Positions 43,581 to 52,512 are shown, numbered from the stretch's first letter. The stretch: 59,795 nt of DNA from Puniceibacterium sp. (GCA_024636635.1 JAGXGV010000161.1:1-59795), one strand, 5' to 3'. Translations and numbers: made by a program. The notes: generated by a model not told the origin, from the sequence alone.

Positions 43581-44456
43581 TTACCAGCCGGTGCTGGACA
43601 CGGCCCGGGCGGTTTCGACGACGGCGGGCGCAAGTTCTTGGACCAGCCGCGCGGACGTCCAGCGAGGGGCGGCGACGGCGATGTTCACCGCGGCGCTGAC
43701 CTGGCCGTCGGCGCGGAAGATCGGGGCGGCGATGGACAGGTCGCCAGAGAAATACTCTTGAATCGCGGTTTCATAGCCGTTGGCGCGCACCGCCTGCAAC
43801 CGGTCGCGCAGGGCGGCGGGATCGGTGATGGTCATCGGCGTGTAGGCCACCAGCGGCTGTCGGTCGAGGATGTCGTCGACCACCGGCTGGGGAAGGTGCG
43901 CCAGGATCGCGCGCCCGGGCGAGGTGCAGAACAGCGGCAGGCGCGAGCCGATCACGAGGTCGGCACTGATCACCGTGGTACTGGTGAAGCGCGAGACAAA
44001 GATGATCTGGTCACCGTCCCGGCGGGTCAGGTTCACCGTCTCGCCGGTACGGCGGCTGGCCTCGCGCAGGTGGGGAAAGGCGGCACCGACCAGCGGGTCG
44101 TTGCGCAGATAGGCACAGGCAAAGTCCAGCATCCGCGCTGTCAGCCGGTAGCGGCGGGTCGCGGGATCCTGGCGCAGATATCCCAGAGCAAGCAGCGTGT
44201 GCACGAAACGCTGGGTCGCGCTGCGCCCGATGCCGGTGCGTTCGGCGATTTCGGCAAGGCTGAGCGGCAGGTCGCTGTGGCGGAAGGCGTAGAGCACGCT
44301 GAACGCCTTGCGCACGGTGCCGACATAGAGCCGGTTGTCGGCGCCCGTCGGTTCAGGCGCGGCGGCCGGAAGTTCGGTCTTGCGCGCAAAGGCCGGCGCA
44401 AAGTCGTCGATGCCTTCTTTGCCAGCGCCGTCCTTGTTTATTCGGTCGTCGTCCAT
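43581..44456 (-). CDS. IclR family transcriptional regulator
   Basis: A 291-residue IclR-type regulator with a winged helix (TVRKAFSVLYAFRHSDLPLS then LAEIAERTGIGRSATQRFVH, about residues 45-95) and a C-terminal effector domain (from RDGDQIIFVSRFTSTTVISA; SPGRAILAHLP is the ligand loop). The first 40 residues are a poorly conserved acidic extension. It is divergent from tctB with 119 bases between starts and is co-directional with nadX, so it probably controls both sides. Confidence 0.9.
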   Translation of the reverse strand: MDDDRINKDGAGKEGIDDFAPAFARKTELPAAAPEPTGADNRLYVGTVRKAFSVLYAFRHSDLPLSLAEIAERTGIGRSATQRFVHTLLALGYLRQDPATRRYRLTARMLDFACAYLRNDPLVGAAFPHLREASRRTGETVNLTRRDGDQIIFVSRFTSTTVISADLVIGSRLPLFCTSPGRAILAHLPQPVVDDILDRQPLVAYTPMTITDPAALRDRLQAVRANGYETAIQEYFSGDLSIAAPIFRADGQVSAAVNIAVAAPRWTSARLVQELAPAVVETARAVSSTGW

Positions 44457-44535
44457 GCAGGGATCCTTTGCGGGAATTTTCGTGGCAGCCGACGCCAAGA
44501 TTGACAAGGGCAGGATGCGACAATATCGTAGAACG

Positions 44536-44558
44536 ATTGGTAGTAATTGAATACCAAT
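44536..44558. promoter_or_regulatory. Inverted repeat, candidate IclR operator
   Basis: ATTGGTA (44536-44542) and TACCAAT (44552-44558) form a perfect 7-bp dyad with a 9-base AT-rich spacer, GTAATTGAA. It ends 17 bases before the tctB start codon, in the divergent space shared with iclR. Position and symmetry fit a regulator site; assignment to the IclR protein is inferred. Confidence 0.5.
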
Positions 44559-44575
44559 ACACACGAGGGTCCAGA

Positions 44576-45040
44576 ATGCAAAAGCTTTCGAACCGGGACG
44601 TGATCTGCGCGGGCGTGCTTGTGGTGTTTTCGGTCGCTGTATGGATACAGGCGCTGGCCCTGCCCAGCCGGGCCGCGATGTTCCCGCGGCTGGTCATCGC
44701 GCTGCTGTTCGGGTTTTCGGTGATCTATCTGGCACGCTCGGTCTGGCGGGCTTCGCCAGAGCGCCCCGCGGCGCCATTTTTTCGCAATGCGGGGCGGCTG
44801 TGCGTGGCGCTGATGCTGATCGTCGGTTATGTGCTGATCTTTCCCCGTATCGGTTTCTTTACGGCGACGGTGGTGTTTATCCCTGTCTTTTCCATCGCCA
44901 TCGGGCTGCGCCGCATCGTTGCTGCGGTCCTCGCCTCGATGGTGTTCACCACCGGGGCCTGGATCGTGTTCGTGTTGCTGCTGGGACGGCGGCTGCCGCC
45001 TGAGAAGATTCTGACCTGGGTGACGGGAACCGTGTCATGA
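44576..45040 (+). CDS. Tripartite tricarboxylate transporter small permease (TctB)
   Basis: A 154-residue TctB-family membrane protein with four predicted helices (starting at residues 10, 37, 76 and 110). DVICAGVLVVFSVAVWIQAL and LPSRAAMFPRLVIALLFGFS match the family. It pairs with the large permease, whose gene it overlaps by four bases. The start has GAGGG upstream. Confidence 0.88.
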   Translation: MQKLSNRDVICAGVLVVFSVAVWIQALALPSRAAMFPRLVIALLFGFSVIYLARSVWRASPERPAAPFFRNAGRLCVALMLIVGYVLIFPRIGFFTATVVFIPVFSIAIGLRRIVAAVLASMVFTTGAWIVFVLLLGRRLPPEKILTWVTGTVS

Positions 45041-46542
45041 TCGAGGACCTGCTGAGCGCTGCGGTCGCGCTGATGGCGGTCGAGAACGTGGTCGCCATGG
45101 TGCTGGGCACGCTGATCGGTATCGTGATCGGCGCGCTGCCGGGGCTGACCACGACGATCGGCCTCGCGATCCTTATCCCGTTGTCCTTCGGGCTGAGCCC
45201 GCTGGTCGCATTGGGGCTGATGGCGGGGCTATACAACGGGTCGATGTATGGCGGCGCAATCCCGGCGATCCTTCTTAATATCCCCGGAACACCGGCCGCA
45301 ATCGCGACCACGTTCGACGGCTACCCCATGACGCAGCAGGGCAAGGCGGCCACTGCGCTGCGCATCGCGTGCTATTCCTCGGCTGTCGGCGGCCTGGTCT
45401 CGGCGTTCGCGCTGCTGCTGCTGGCACCGCCCCTGTCGATGGTGACGCTGGCCTTCGGGCCGCCCGAATATTTCTGGATCGCGGCCTTCGGACTGGTGTC
45501 CATCGCCGTGCTGATCGGCGGCGACCCGATAAAGGGCATCCTGAGCGCGCTGCTCGGGCTGCTGATTGCAAGCGTGGGGATGGACACGGTGACAGGGCGC
45601 ATCCGGTTCTCGTTCGGGCGGCTGGAGCTGGTGGACGGTGTCAACATCGTTGTGGTTCTGATCGGGCTGTTCGCCCTGCCCCGCGTGTTGCAGATGGCCG
45701 AGGATGCAGCGATGACCGGGGTCCGGGTCGCCGACCTCAAGATCGGCCGGGGCGACAGCACGCCGGTGGCTGTGCGCCCGCTGATCCCGACCTGGACGCG
45801 GTCGAGCATCATCGGGGTGCTGGTCGGCATCCTGCCCGGCGCCGGGGGCAACATCGCGGCCTTTCTCAGCTACAACGAAGCCAAGCGGTCAGACCGCGAC
45901 CCCGAAAGTTTTGGCCGCGGCAATCCCCGGGGCGTGGCCGCCGCCGAGGCCGGCAACAGTTCGGACAATGCCGCATCGCTGATCCCGACGCTGACGCTTG
46001 GGGTGCCGGGCAATGCCATCGCGGCGCTGATCATGGGCGGGTTGCTGGTACACGGATTGCAGCCGGGTCCGTCGCTGTTCCGCGATAACAGCGATATTGT
46101 CTACGGGTTCGTGTTGCAGATGATGATCACATCAGTGCTGTTGTTCGCGCTGGGAGGCATGATCGCCACGCGGATCTTTGCCCAGGTGCTGCGGGTGCCG
46201 CAAGTGATGCTGGCGCCGATGATAGTGGCGCTGATGTGCCTTGGATTGTTCACGGTGAACAACAGCCAGTTCGAGCTGTTCCTGATGATCGGTTTCGGCC
46301 TCTTCGGCTATGTCCTGACGCAGATGCAGTTTCCGCTGCCTCCGATGATCCTGGGGGTGATTCTGGGCGGCATGGCCGAGCAGAACCTGCGCACGGCGCT
46401 GCTGATCTCGCGCGGGGACTGGTGGCACCTGCTGGCCAGCCCGATCTCAAAGGGGATTGCGGGGCTTGTGGTCCTGGTGCTTCTGGTGCCGCTGCTGCGG
46501 ATGTTGCGCCAATGGCGCGCTACGGCACGGGACGGCACCTGA
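45037..46542 (+). CDS. Tripartite tricarboxylate transporter large permease (TctA)
   Basis: A 501-residue membrane protein of about twelve helices, TctA family. The duplicated hallmark is visible as GALPGLTTTIGLAILIPLSF (near residue 29) and VGILPGAGGNIAAFLSYNEA (near 268), with AAEAGNSSDNAASLIPTLTL. TctA forms the cation-driven channel for carboxylates presented by TctC. It follows tctB with a 4-base overlap. Confidence 0.95.
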   Translation: MIEDLLSAAVALMAVENVVAMVLGTLIGIVIGALPGLTTTIGLAILIPLSFGLSPLVALGLMAGLYNGSMYGGAIPAILLNIPGTPAAIATTFDGYPMTQQGKAATALRIACYSSAVGGLVSAFALLLLAPPLSMVTLAFGPPEYFWIAAFGLVSIAVLIGGDPIKGILSALLGLLIASVGMDTVTGRIRFSFGRLELVDGVNIVVVLIGLFALPRVLQMAEDAAMTGVRVADLKIGRGDSTPVAVRPLIPTWTRSSIIGVLVGILPGAGGNIAAFLSYNEAKRSDRDPESFGRGNPRGVAAAEAGNSSDNAASLIPTLTLGVPGNAIAALIMGGLLVHGLQPGPSLFRDNSDIVYGFVLQMMITSVLLFALGGMIATRIFAQVLRVPQVMLAPMIVALMCLGLFTVNNSQFELFLMIGFGLFGYVLTQMQFPLPPMILGVILGGMAEQNLRTALLISRGDWWHLLASPISKGIAGLVVLVLLVPLLRMLRQWRATARDGT

Positions 46543-46623
46543 CGGCGAACCACGGTGTCCCGCGCCTTCGGTGCCGGTGCAGGACAACCCCGAGAGCACG
46601 GCACCGCAACAGGGAGTGTACAA

Positions 46624-47589
46624 ATGAAGAAGATGACAACAATCACGGCAATGAGCCTGCTGGCGGTGTCGCCGGTCGCGGCGCTTGCGCAGGCTGAATT
46701 TCCGTCGCGCCAGATCGAGCTGATGATCGGATTTTCCGCAGGCGGGAATCTTGACATCCTGGCGCGACAGGCCGAGCCGTTTCTGGAAAAACACATGGGT
46801 GGCGCAGATATCGTGGTCATCAACCGGCCCGGTGCAGGTGGCGCGCTGATGCAGACGCAGCTCGCGGGGGCAACTCCGGATGGCTACACGCTGGGTCTGT
46901 TGTCGATGCCGGGTGTGGTGACGGTTCTGTTCGGCGGTGACGTGGACTACGGAGTGGACGATTTTGAATATAGCGGCACCTTTACCTTCGAGCCGCACAG
47001 CATCATGGTCGGCATGGACACGCCCTATGAGACGCCCGAGGATCTGATCGCCGCGGCGCGCGAAAACCCCGGCGAGGTGACGATCGGCGGTGCCGGTATC
47101 GGGTCGGCGGCGCATCTGGCCGTCAAAGTGCTGGAGCGGGCGGCGGATGTCAGGTTCTCGTTCATTCCATCGCCGGGATCGGCGGAGATGCAGAACCAGG
47201 TGATGGGTGGCCATATCGACGGCGGTGTGACGACGATCAGTTCGTCCTACACCCGTCATCAGGAAAACCAGGCCCGGGTGATCGGCACCCTGTCGGGCGA
47301 ACGCACCTCGGTCGCGCCCGAGATCGCGACCTTTGCCGAGGCGGGCTACGAGGTCGAGTGGGGTGCCCTGCGCGGCATCGCGGCGCCCAAGGGCACGCCG
47401 CAAGAGGTCATGGACAAGATCACCGAGGCGGTGCGTCTGACGCTGGAGGACCCCGAGTTCCAGGCGGTGGCCGAGCAGAACAACATGCTGCTGCGCTATA
47501 TGGACGGTGACCAGTTCGAGGCGAGTGTACGTAGTGTGTATGCCGACCTTGAAGAGATCTGGGCCGAGGAGCCCTGGGTCGAGCAGTAA
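46624..47589 (+). CDS. Tripartite tricarboxylate transporter substrate-binding protein (TctC)
   Basis: A 321-residue periplasmic receptor of the Bug/TctC family with a signal peptide (TITAMSLLAVSPVAALAQAE). FPSRQIELMIGFSAGGNLDI and VVINRPGAGGALMQTQLAGA are the carboxylate-binding loops. ATPDGYTLGLLSMPGVVTVL is also conserved. Gene order here is tctB-tctA-tctC, the reverse of the classical tctCBA. It is followed by a perfect hairpin. The ligand is unknown; Bug proteins bind aspartate, glutamate and other carboxylates, which would suit the neighbouring genes. Confidence 0.92.
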   Translation: MKKMTTITAMSLLAVSPVAALAQAEFPSRQIELMIGFSAGGNLDILARQAEPFLEKHMGGADIVVINRPGAGGALMQTQLAGATPDGYTLGLLSMPGVVTVLFGGDVDYGVDDFEYSGTFTFEPHSIMVGMDTPYETPEDLIAAARENPGEVTIGGAGIGSAAHLAVKVLERAADVRFSFIPSPGSAEMQNQVMGGHIDGGVTTISSSYTRHQENQARVIGTLSGERTSVAPEIATFAEAGYEVEWGALRGIAAPKGTPQEVMDKITEAVRLTLEDPEFQAVAEQNNMLLRYMDGDQFEASVRSVYADLEEIWAEEPWVEQ

Positions 47590-47600
47590 GCATCGACCGC

Positions 47601-47624
47601 GGCGGGCCAAAAGGTTGGCCCGCC
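47601..47624 (+). terminator. Perfect hairpin after tctC
   Basis: GGCGGGCCAA (47601-47610) pairs exactly with TTGGCCCGCC (47615-47624) across an AAGG loop, 12 bases after the tctC stop. It is followed by C-rich sequence with only two T, so it may be a partial terminator that allows some read-through to the downstream ggt-like gene. Confidence 0.7.
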
Positions 47625-47657
47625 GCCCCTGCCCCCTTGAGCATCGGAAAACCGCCC

Positions 47658-49343
47658 ATGTCCCAGTTTCGCCCGGTTCTGTACGGACGCCACCATGCGG
47701 TGTCCTCTGGCCATGCCCTTGCCACCCATGCCGCCGCCGAGGTTCTGCGCGACGGCGGCAATGCAATCGACGCGGGCGTGGCGGCCGGCATCGCGCTCGG
47801 GGTGCTGGAATCCGAGCTAGTGAGCGTGGCCGGCGTTGCGCCGATCATCCTTTACAGCGCCGAACACGACCATGTGGTCAGCATCAGCGGCGTCGGCCCC
47901 TGGCCTGCACTGACCGATCCCGCGGTATTCGAGCGGGATCATGGCGGGCAGATCCCGACCGGGGTGCTGCGCACGGTGGTGCCCGCGGCACCGGATGCCT
48001 GGATCACGGCGCTGGAACGCTACGGATCGATGAATTTCGACCAGGTGGCGCGGTTCGCCATCGACTATGCGGCAAACGGATTTCACATGTATCCGCTGAT
48101 GGCCGAACTGATCGACAAGAACCGCGCCAACCTTGAACGCCATGGTGCAAATGCCGCGATCTACCTGCCGGGCGGCGCGGTGCCGCAGGTCGGAGAGCTG
48201 TTCTTTCAGACAGATCTGGCGCGTTCGCTGCAATACATGGCCGACGAGGCGCGGGCGGGTGCGGTGCGGGGCGGCAGAGGCGTCGGGCTGGCCGCGGCGC
48301 GCGCGGCGTTCTACCGCGGCGATCTGGCCCGTGCGATCCTGGACCATCAGAAGGCCGAGGGCGGCTGGCTGCGCGCCGCCGACCTGGCCGAGTTCCGCGT
48401 CGAAGTCGAGCGGCCGCCGCGCGTCACCTTCCGCGGCGTCGACGTATATGGCTGCGGCGCCTGGTGCCAGGGTCCGATGCTGCTGGAGGCGCTGAACATC
48501 CTCGCTCCGCTGGAGCTGGAAAGGCTGGGGCACAACAGCGCGGATTACCTGCATGTGCTGGCCGAGACGATCAAGCTGTGCGCCGCTGACCGCGAGCGGT
48601 TCCTGGGTGATCCGCGACATGTAGAGGTGCCGTTGGAGGGGCTGCTATCGCAGGAATTTGCGACCAACCGGCGGGCCTGCATCGATATGGGCGCTGCGGC
48701 GGCAAACATGCCGGCGCATGGCCGCAGTCCCGGAACCGAACCGCCGGTCGAAGGGCAGATGGACACCAGCTATGTCTGTGTGGTGGACCATGCGGGCAAC
48801 GTGTTCTCGGCCACGCCCAGCGATGCGTCCAACAATGTGCCGGTGGTGCCGGGTCTTGGGTTCGTCGTGTCGGGGCGCGGGTCGCAATCCTGGGTGGCGC
48901 GGGACCATGCCTCGGCCGTTGGACCGGGGCGGCGTCCGCGCCTCACGCCCAATCCGGCGCTGGCCGTGACGCCTGAACGGATGATCCCTTTCGGATCGCC
49001 CGGCGGCGACGTGCAGACGCAGGCGATGTTGCAGGTTTTGCTGAACCATCTGGTGTTCGGCATGGACGTGCAGGCGGCGGCGGATGCGCCGCGCATTGCT
49101 TCGTACAGTTTTCCGTCATCCTTTGCACCGCACGAGAGCGAGCCGGGCGTGCTGCGCGTCGAGGCGCGCATCCCCGAGACCGTCCGGCAAGATCTGTCCG
49201 GGCGCGGTCATGGCGTCGTCGACTGGCCCGGTTCGACCTGGCTGGCAGGTTCGGTGTCGATGATCTCGGCTGATCGGGTGGCGGGCGGTACGCGCCGCGC
49301 CGCCGCGGATCATCGCCGCGCCGGCTATGCACAGGCTTGGTAG
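47658..49343 (+). CDS. Gamma-glutamyltransferase-like Ntn hydrolase (cytoplasmic)
   Basis: A 561-residue member of the gamma-glutamyltransferase family. DGGNAIDAGVAAGIALGVLE near residue 32 is the conserved large-subunit start. The autocleavage/nucleophile Thr is T370 in GQMDTSYVCVVDHAGN, which aligns with the TTHYSVVD segment of E. coli GGT; downstream SPGGDVQTQAMLQVLLNHLV is the conserved small-subunit motif. There is no signal peptide, unlike most bacterial GGTs, so it should act in the cytoplasm on an imported substrate. Cephalosporin-acylase-like or oxamate-type activities are possible. It lies between the TctBAC genes and a FAD oxidase. Confidence 0.86.
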   Translation: MSQFRPVLYGRHHAVSSGHALATHAAAEVLRDGGNAIDAGVAAGIALGVLESELVSVAGVAPIILYSAEHDHVVSISGVGPWPALTDPAVFERDHGGQIPTGVLRTVVPAAPDAWITALERYGSMNFDQVARFAIDYAANGFHMYPLMAELIDKNRANLERHGANAAIYLPGGAVPQVGELFFQTDLARSLQYMADEARAGAVRGGRGVGLAAARAAFYRGDLARAILDHQKAEGGWLRAADLAEFRVEVERPPRVTFRGVDVYGCGAWCQGPMLLEALNILAPLELERLGHNSADYLHVLAETIKLCAADRERFLGDPRHVEVPLEGLLSQEFATNRRACIDMGAAAANMPAHGRSPGTEPPVEGQMDTSYVCVVDHAGNVFSATPSDASNNVPVVPGLGFVVSGRGSQSWVARDHASAVGPGRRPRLTPNPALAVTPERMIPFGSPGGDVQTQAMLQVLLNHLVFGMDVQAAADAPRIASYSFPSSFAPHESEPGVLRVEARIPETVRQDLSGRGHGVVDWPGSTWLAGSVSMISADRVAGGTRRAAADHRRAGYAQAW

Positions 49344-49350
49344 GCAGGGC

Positions 49351-50622
49351 ATGACCATGACCGACACCCCCCGCAGCGCGCTGGTCCTCGGGGCCGGGAT
49401 CATCGGCACGGCCAGCGCGCTGCGCCTGGCGCAGGCCGGGGTTGCGACCACGCTGATCGACTGGCAGGCGCCAGGGGCCGGGGCGTCGTCGGGCAACGCC
49501 GGTTCGATCAGCGAGGAATCCATCGTGCCGATCGCCCTGCCGGGGATGCTGGCGCAGGTGCCGGGCTGGTTGCTGGATCCCACCGGGCCGCTGCACGTGC
49601 GCTGGCGCTATCTGCCGCGCGCCGCGCCTTGGCTGGCGCGATGGCTGCTGGCAAGCCGGATCCGGACCGTCGAAAGGTCTTCGGCCGCGCTGCGGGGGCT
49701 GCTTCACGGCGCGGTGGACGAGTATCATGACCTGCTGGGCCCGCAGGAGGCTGCGCGGCTGATCCGCCGCAATGGCCAGCTGATTCTGTGGCAGTCCGAC
49801 CGGCAAAGCCGCAGCGAGCGCGCAGGCCATGACTTGCGCGAACGGCACGGAGTGGCGATGCGCTGGCTGTCGGCGGGCGAGATCGGAGAGCTGGAGCCCG
49901 CTCTGGCGCCGGTCTTTGCCCGCGGCCTGCTGCTGGAACGGCACGGCCACCTGGTCGATCCGCTGGCCACGGTGCAGGCGCTGGCGGCGCGCTTTGCCGC
50001 CGCGGGCGGTACGCTGCGCAAGGCCCGCGTCGCCGCGCTTGAGCGTGGGCCAGATGGCGACACCCGCGTCGTGCTGGAGGGCGGCGAGATCTTGCAGGCC
50101 GACCGCTACGTGCTGAGTGCGGGCGCCTGGTCGGTGCGGCTGGCCAAAGCGCTGGGCCTGCGGATCCCGCTGGACACGGAACGCGGCTATCACGTGACGC
50201 TGAAGGGCCTGGGGGGGCTTTGCACGCGTCCGATCATGCATGGGGACAAGGCATTCATCGTGACACAGATGGCCATGGGGCTGCGCGTCGCGGGCACGGT
50301 CGAGATCGCAGGAACCGATGCGCCGGCGGACTACAGGCGCGCGGAACTTCTGCTGGAGCATGCCCGTGCGATGTTTCGCGACCTGCCCGACGCGCCGACC
50401 GAGCACTGGATGGGGTGCCGCCCGTCGCTGCCGGACAGCCTGCCGGTGATCGACAGGATGCGCACGGCACCGGACGTCGTGCTGGCCTTCGGGCACGGCC
50501 ATCTGGGCATGACTGGCGCCCCCGCAACAGCGCGGATGGTGCGCGACCTGGTGCTGGGGCGACGGGTAAACGCCGATATCTCGGCCTTTGGGGCCGGCCG
50601 GTTCGACCATTGGCGGTCCTGA
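49351..50622 (+). CDS. FAD-dependent D-amino acid dehydrogenase-like oxidoreductase
   Basis: A 423-residue flavoprotein of the DAO/DadA family. The FAD dinucleotide motif is ALVLGAGIIGTASALRLAQA, followed by GASSGNAGSISEESIVPIAL, typical of DadA. The C-terminal GCRPSLPDSLPVIDRMRTAP and FGHGHLGMTGAPATARM complete the FAD and substrate site. DadA-type enzymes oxidise D-amino acids to keto acids and pass electrons to the respiratory chain. ATG 49357 is an alternative start. It directly follows the ggt-like gene, only seven bases away, so the two enzymes probably act in series. Confidence 0.88.
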   Translation: MTMTDTPRSALVLGAGIIGTASALRLAQAGVATTLIDWQAPGAGASSGNAGSISEESIVPIALPGMLAQVPGWLLDPTGPLHVRWRYLPRAAPWLARWLLASRIRTVERSSAALRGLLHGAVDEYHDLLGPQEAARLIRRNGQLILWQSDRQSRSERAGHDLRERHGVAMRWLSAGEIGELEPALAPVFARGLLLERHGHLVDPLATVQALAARFAAAGGTLRKARVAALERGPDGDTRVVLEGGEILQADRYVLSAGAWSVRLAKALGLRIPLDTERGYHVTLKGLGGLCTRPIMHGDKAFIVTQMAMGLRVAGTVEIAGTDAPADYRRAELLLEHARAMFRDLPDAPTEHWMGCRPSLPDSLPVIDRMRTAPDVVLAFGHGHLGMTGAPATARMVRDLVLGRRVNADISAFGAGRFDHWRS

Positions 50623-50713
50623 GCCGCGCTGCCGATTGCTGTCGGATTATCGGACTGATGCGCTCGGGGCGATGCCGTGCATGGCTCGATCACGGACCCG
50701 GGCGGGCGGCTCT

Positions 50714-50986
50714 TCAGGCACCCGCCCGGATCGCAGAGATGCATTCGGTCGCCGTCTGTACGCCCGGGTAAGACAGCATCCCGACAGACTTGGTGGTGCG
50801 AATGACCTCTGGATTGCAATCGGGCGACACAACCATCTGAGCGCCGATGCCGTTCAGCCGGTCCACATCCTGGATGGAAAGAACTGTTCCGGCACCGATG
50901 GTTGCCTCACTGCTGAACGCCATGCACATCTTTTCGATGCTGTTGAAAACAGGCGGGCAAGGAACCTCTCGGTAGGGGCTTCGCAT
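50714..50986 (-). pseudogene. dgoA: Internal fragment of 2-dehydro-3-deoxy-6-phosphogalactonate aldolase
   Basis: About 80 codons of KDPGal aldolase remain. EVPCPPVFNSIEKMCMAFSS is the first conserved segment, followed by ATIGAGTVLSIQDVDRLNGI, and then VVSPDCNPEVIRTTKSVGML with the family context SYPGVQTATE. The expected N-terminal 20-25 residues and the C-terminal third (beginning DGLKLFPA in intact relatives) are missing; the frame ends in a stop at 50714. The left end joins a truncated dgoK in one overlapping TGATG. Aldolase activity is not expected. Between here and the oxidase gene (50623-50713) I see nothing. Confidence 0.8.
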
Positions 50987-51231
50987 CAGCCTTGCTTGGC
51001 GCCGACCATTCGGCAGGCAAAGACGGGCAATGCATCCGTCGCGGCGTCGGATCGCTGCGCAAACCAGGGTGCGAGCAGGTCAAGCAATGCGGGCTCGAAG
51101 TCATCGGGGTCCAGTGTACCCATGCCGTTTCCAGAGGACAGGTCTCCTGCGACCTGTCCGGCAAAATCGATGGCAAAGGCACGCAGGTTCGATATCCCCC
51201 AATCCAGACCGATCCATTTAATGTCTGTCAT
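50986..51231 (-). pseudogene. dgoK: N-terminal fragment of 2-dehydro-3-deoxygalactonokinase
   Basis: The first 81 codons of DgoK are present: MTDIKWIGLDWGISNLRAFA is the phosphate-binding start, followed by SSGNGMGTLDPDDFEPALLD and PVFACRMVGAKQG. Intact DgoK proteins run to about 300 residues; here the frame stops at TGA and runs straight into the dgoA fragment. The start ATG at 51229-51231 lies 85 bases after dgoD. The simplest explanation is a single deletion that removed the 3' three-quarters of dgoK and the 5' end of dgoA. Confidence 0.82.
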
Positions 51232-51315
51232 TGCTGTTCCTGTTCTCTTGCTACCGGCGCCTGTCGACGCCTTGCGACACAGCACAGTGGCGACACTCAC
51301 CCGAAAAATGGCGCA

Positions 51316-52512
51316 TTACTCCGCTCTGGTCACTTTGCGGGACGTGGAAAAGGCGCGGTCGATATCGGGATGAAGCTCGAGCCCGAGGCCCGGGCCAGGC
51401 GGTACGGTTATCATGCCGTTCTTCACCTGCGGCAAAGCGGTGACGAGGTCGCGGTACCAGGTATGGTAAAAGGCGCGGACGCTTTCCTGCACCAATGCGT
51501 TGGGAGCGTTCAGCGACAGATGCGTGGAGGCCGCGAGCACGACCGGCCCGGTGCAATCATGTGGCGCCACCGGCAGATGCCAGGCCTCCGCCATCGCAGC
51601 TATCTTGCGCGCCTCCGAAAGCCCGCCGCACCAGCTTATGTCAAGCATCACCACGCCGGCGACGTTGGTTTCCAACAGATCACGGAAGGCCCAGCGGGTC
51701 GCAAGCGTCTCCGAGGCGCAAATCGGGGCGGGTGACGCGTCGGCATAACGCTTGAGGCTGGCAAGGCTGTCCATGCGGATCGGATCCTCGTGCCAGAAGG
51801 TATCGAACGGCGTCAGCGCCTTTGCAATCTGCATTGCCGGAAGCAGTTGCCAAAGCGAGTGGAACTCCACCATGATGTCCATCTTGTCGCCGACCGCCGA
51901 GCGGATGCGTTCGAAGGGCACAAGCGCGGCCTTGAGGTCTGAGGTCGAGATATACTGCCCCCGGGTCTTCTCTGCCGAGATGTCGAAGGGCCAGATCTTC
52001 ATGGCGGTGATCCCCTCTTCGAGCAGCGACAGCGCCAGTTCGTCAGCGCGGTAGAGGAAGCCATCGAGATCGTCATACTGGTGTGCCGTGCCGCTACCCC
52101 AGTTCGCCACCGTCTGGCCCGTAGACTTGCGGATGTACTCGGTCCCTGCGAAGGTGTTGTAGGTCCGGATCGAGGGCCGCGTGAACCCGCCGAGAAGCTG
52201 CGCGATCGGCTGTCCGGTCACCTTGCCGAACAAATCCCACAGCGCGATGTCGAAGGCAGAGTTCCCGCGCATCTCCACCCCCGACGAGCGGAAGCCGACA
52301 TAGCCCGCAAGCTCAGCCGACAACGCATCGATCGCCAGGGGATCGCGTCCCATGACCCGGGGCGCGATCCAGTCGTGAATGTGCGCCTCCACGGCGGCCG
52401 CGCCAAAAAACGTTTCGCCCAATCCGGTCAGCCCCTCGTCGGTATGCACGATGATCCAGATGAGATTGGGGCGCTCGGCGATCCTGAGCGTCTCCAGACC
52501 GGTAATTTTCAT
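51316..52512 (-). CDS. dgoD: Mandelate racemase/D-galactonate dehydratase-family protein
   Basis: A 398-residue enolase-superfamily enzyme. Metal-ligand segments are MDIMVEFHSLW, WHEDPIRMD and ASETLATRWAF, and the C-terminal His-Asp dyad is WHLPVAPHDCTGPVVLA. The His near residue 210 (EFHSLW) and the terminal His match the general acid/base set of galactonate/gluconate-type acid sugar dehydratases. Placement beside dgoK/dgoA relics supports D-galactonate or a close epimer. The start overlaps the lacI-type gene stop by four bases. The symbol is tentative: related enzymes act on other acid sugars. Confidence 0.78.
   Translation of the reverse strand: MKITGLETLRIAERPNLIWIIVHTDEGLTGLGETFFGAAAVEAHIHDWIAPRVMGRDPLAIDALSAELAGYVGFRSSGVEMRGNSAFDIALWDLFGKVTGQPIAQLLGGFTRPSIRTYNTFAGTEYIRKSTGQTVANWGSGTAHQYDDLDGFLYRADELALSLLEEGITAMKIWPFDISAEKTRGQYISTSDLKAALVPFERIRSAVGDKMDIMVEFHSLWQLLPAMQIAKALTPFDTFWHEDPIRMDSLASLKRYADASPAPICASETLATRWAFRDLLETNVAGVVMLDISWCGGLSEARKIAAMAEAWHLPVAPHDCTGPVVLAASTHLSLNAPNALVQESVRAFYHTWYRDLVTALPQVKNGMITVPPGPGLGLELHPDIDRAFSTSRKVTRAE

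Noticed and set aside
46447-47766. A 439-codon minus-strand frame across tctC
   Set aside because: It is antisense to tctC, which has a signal peptide and Bug-family motifs. The Arg/His-rich text has no domain.
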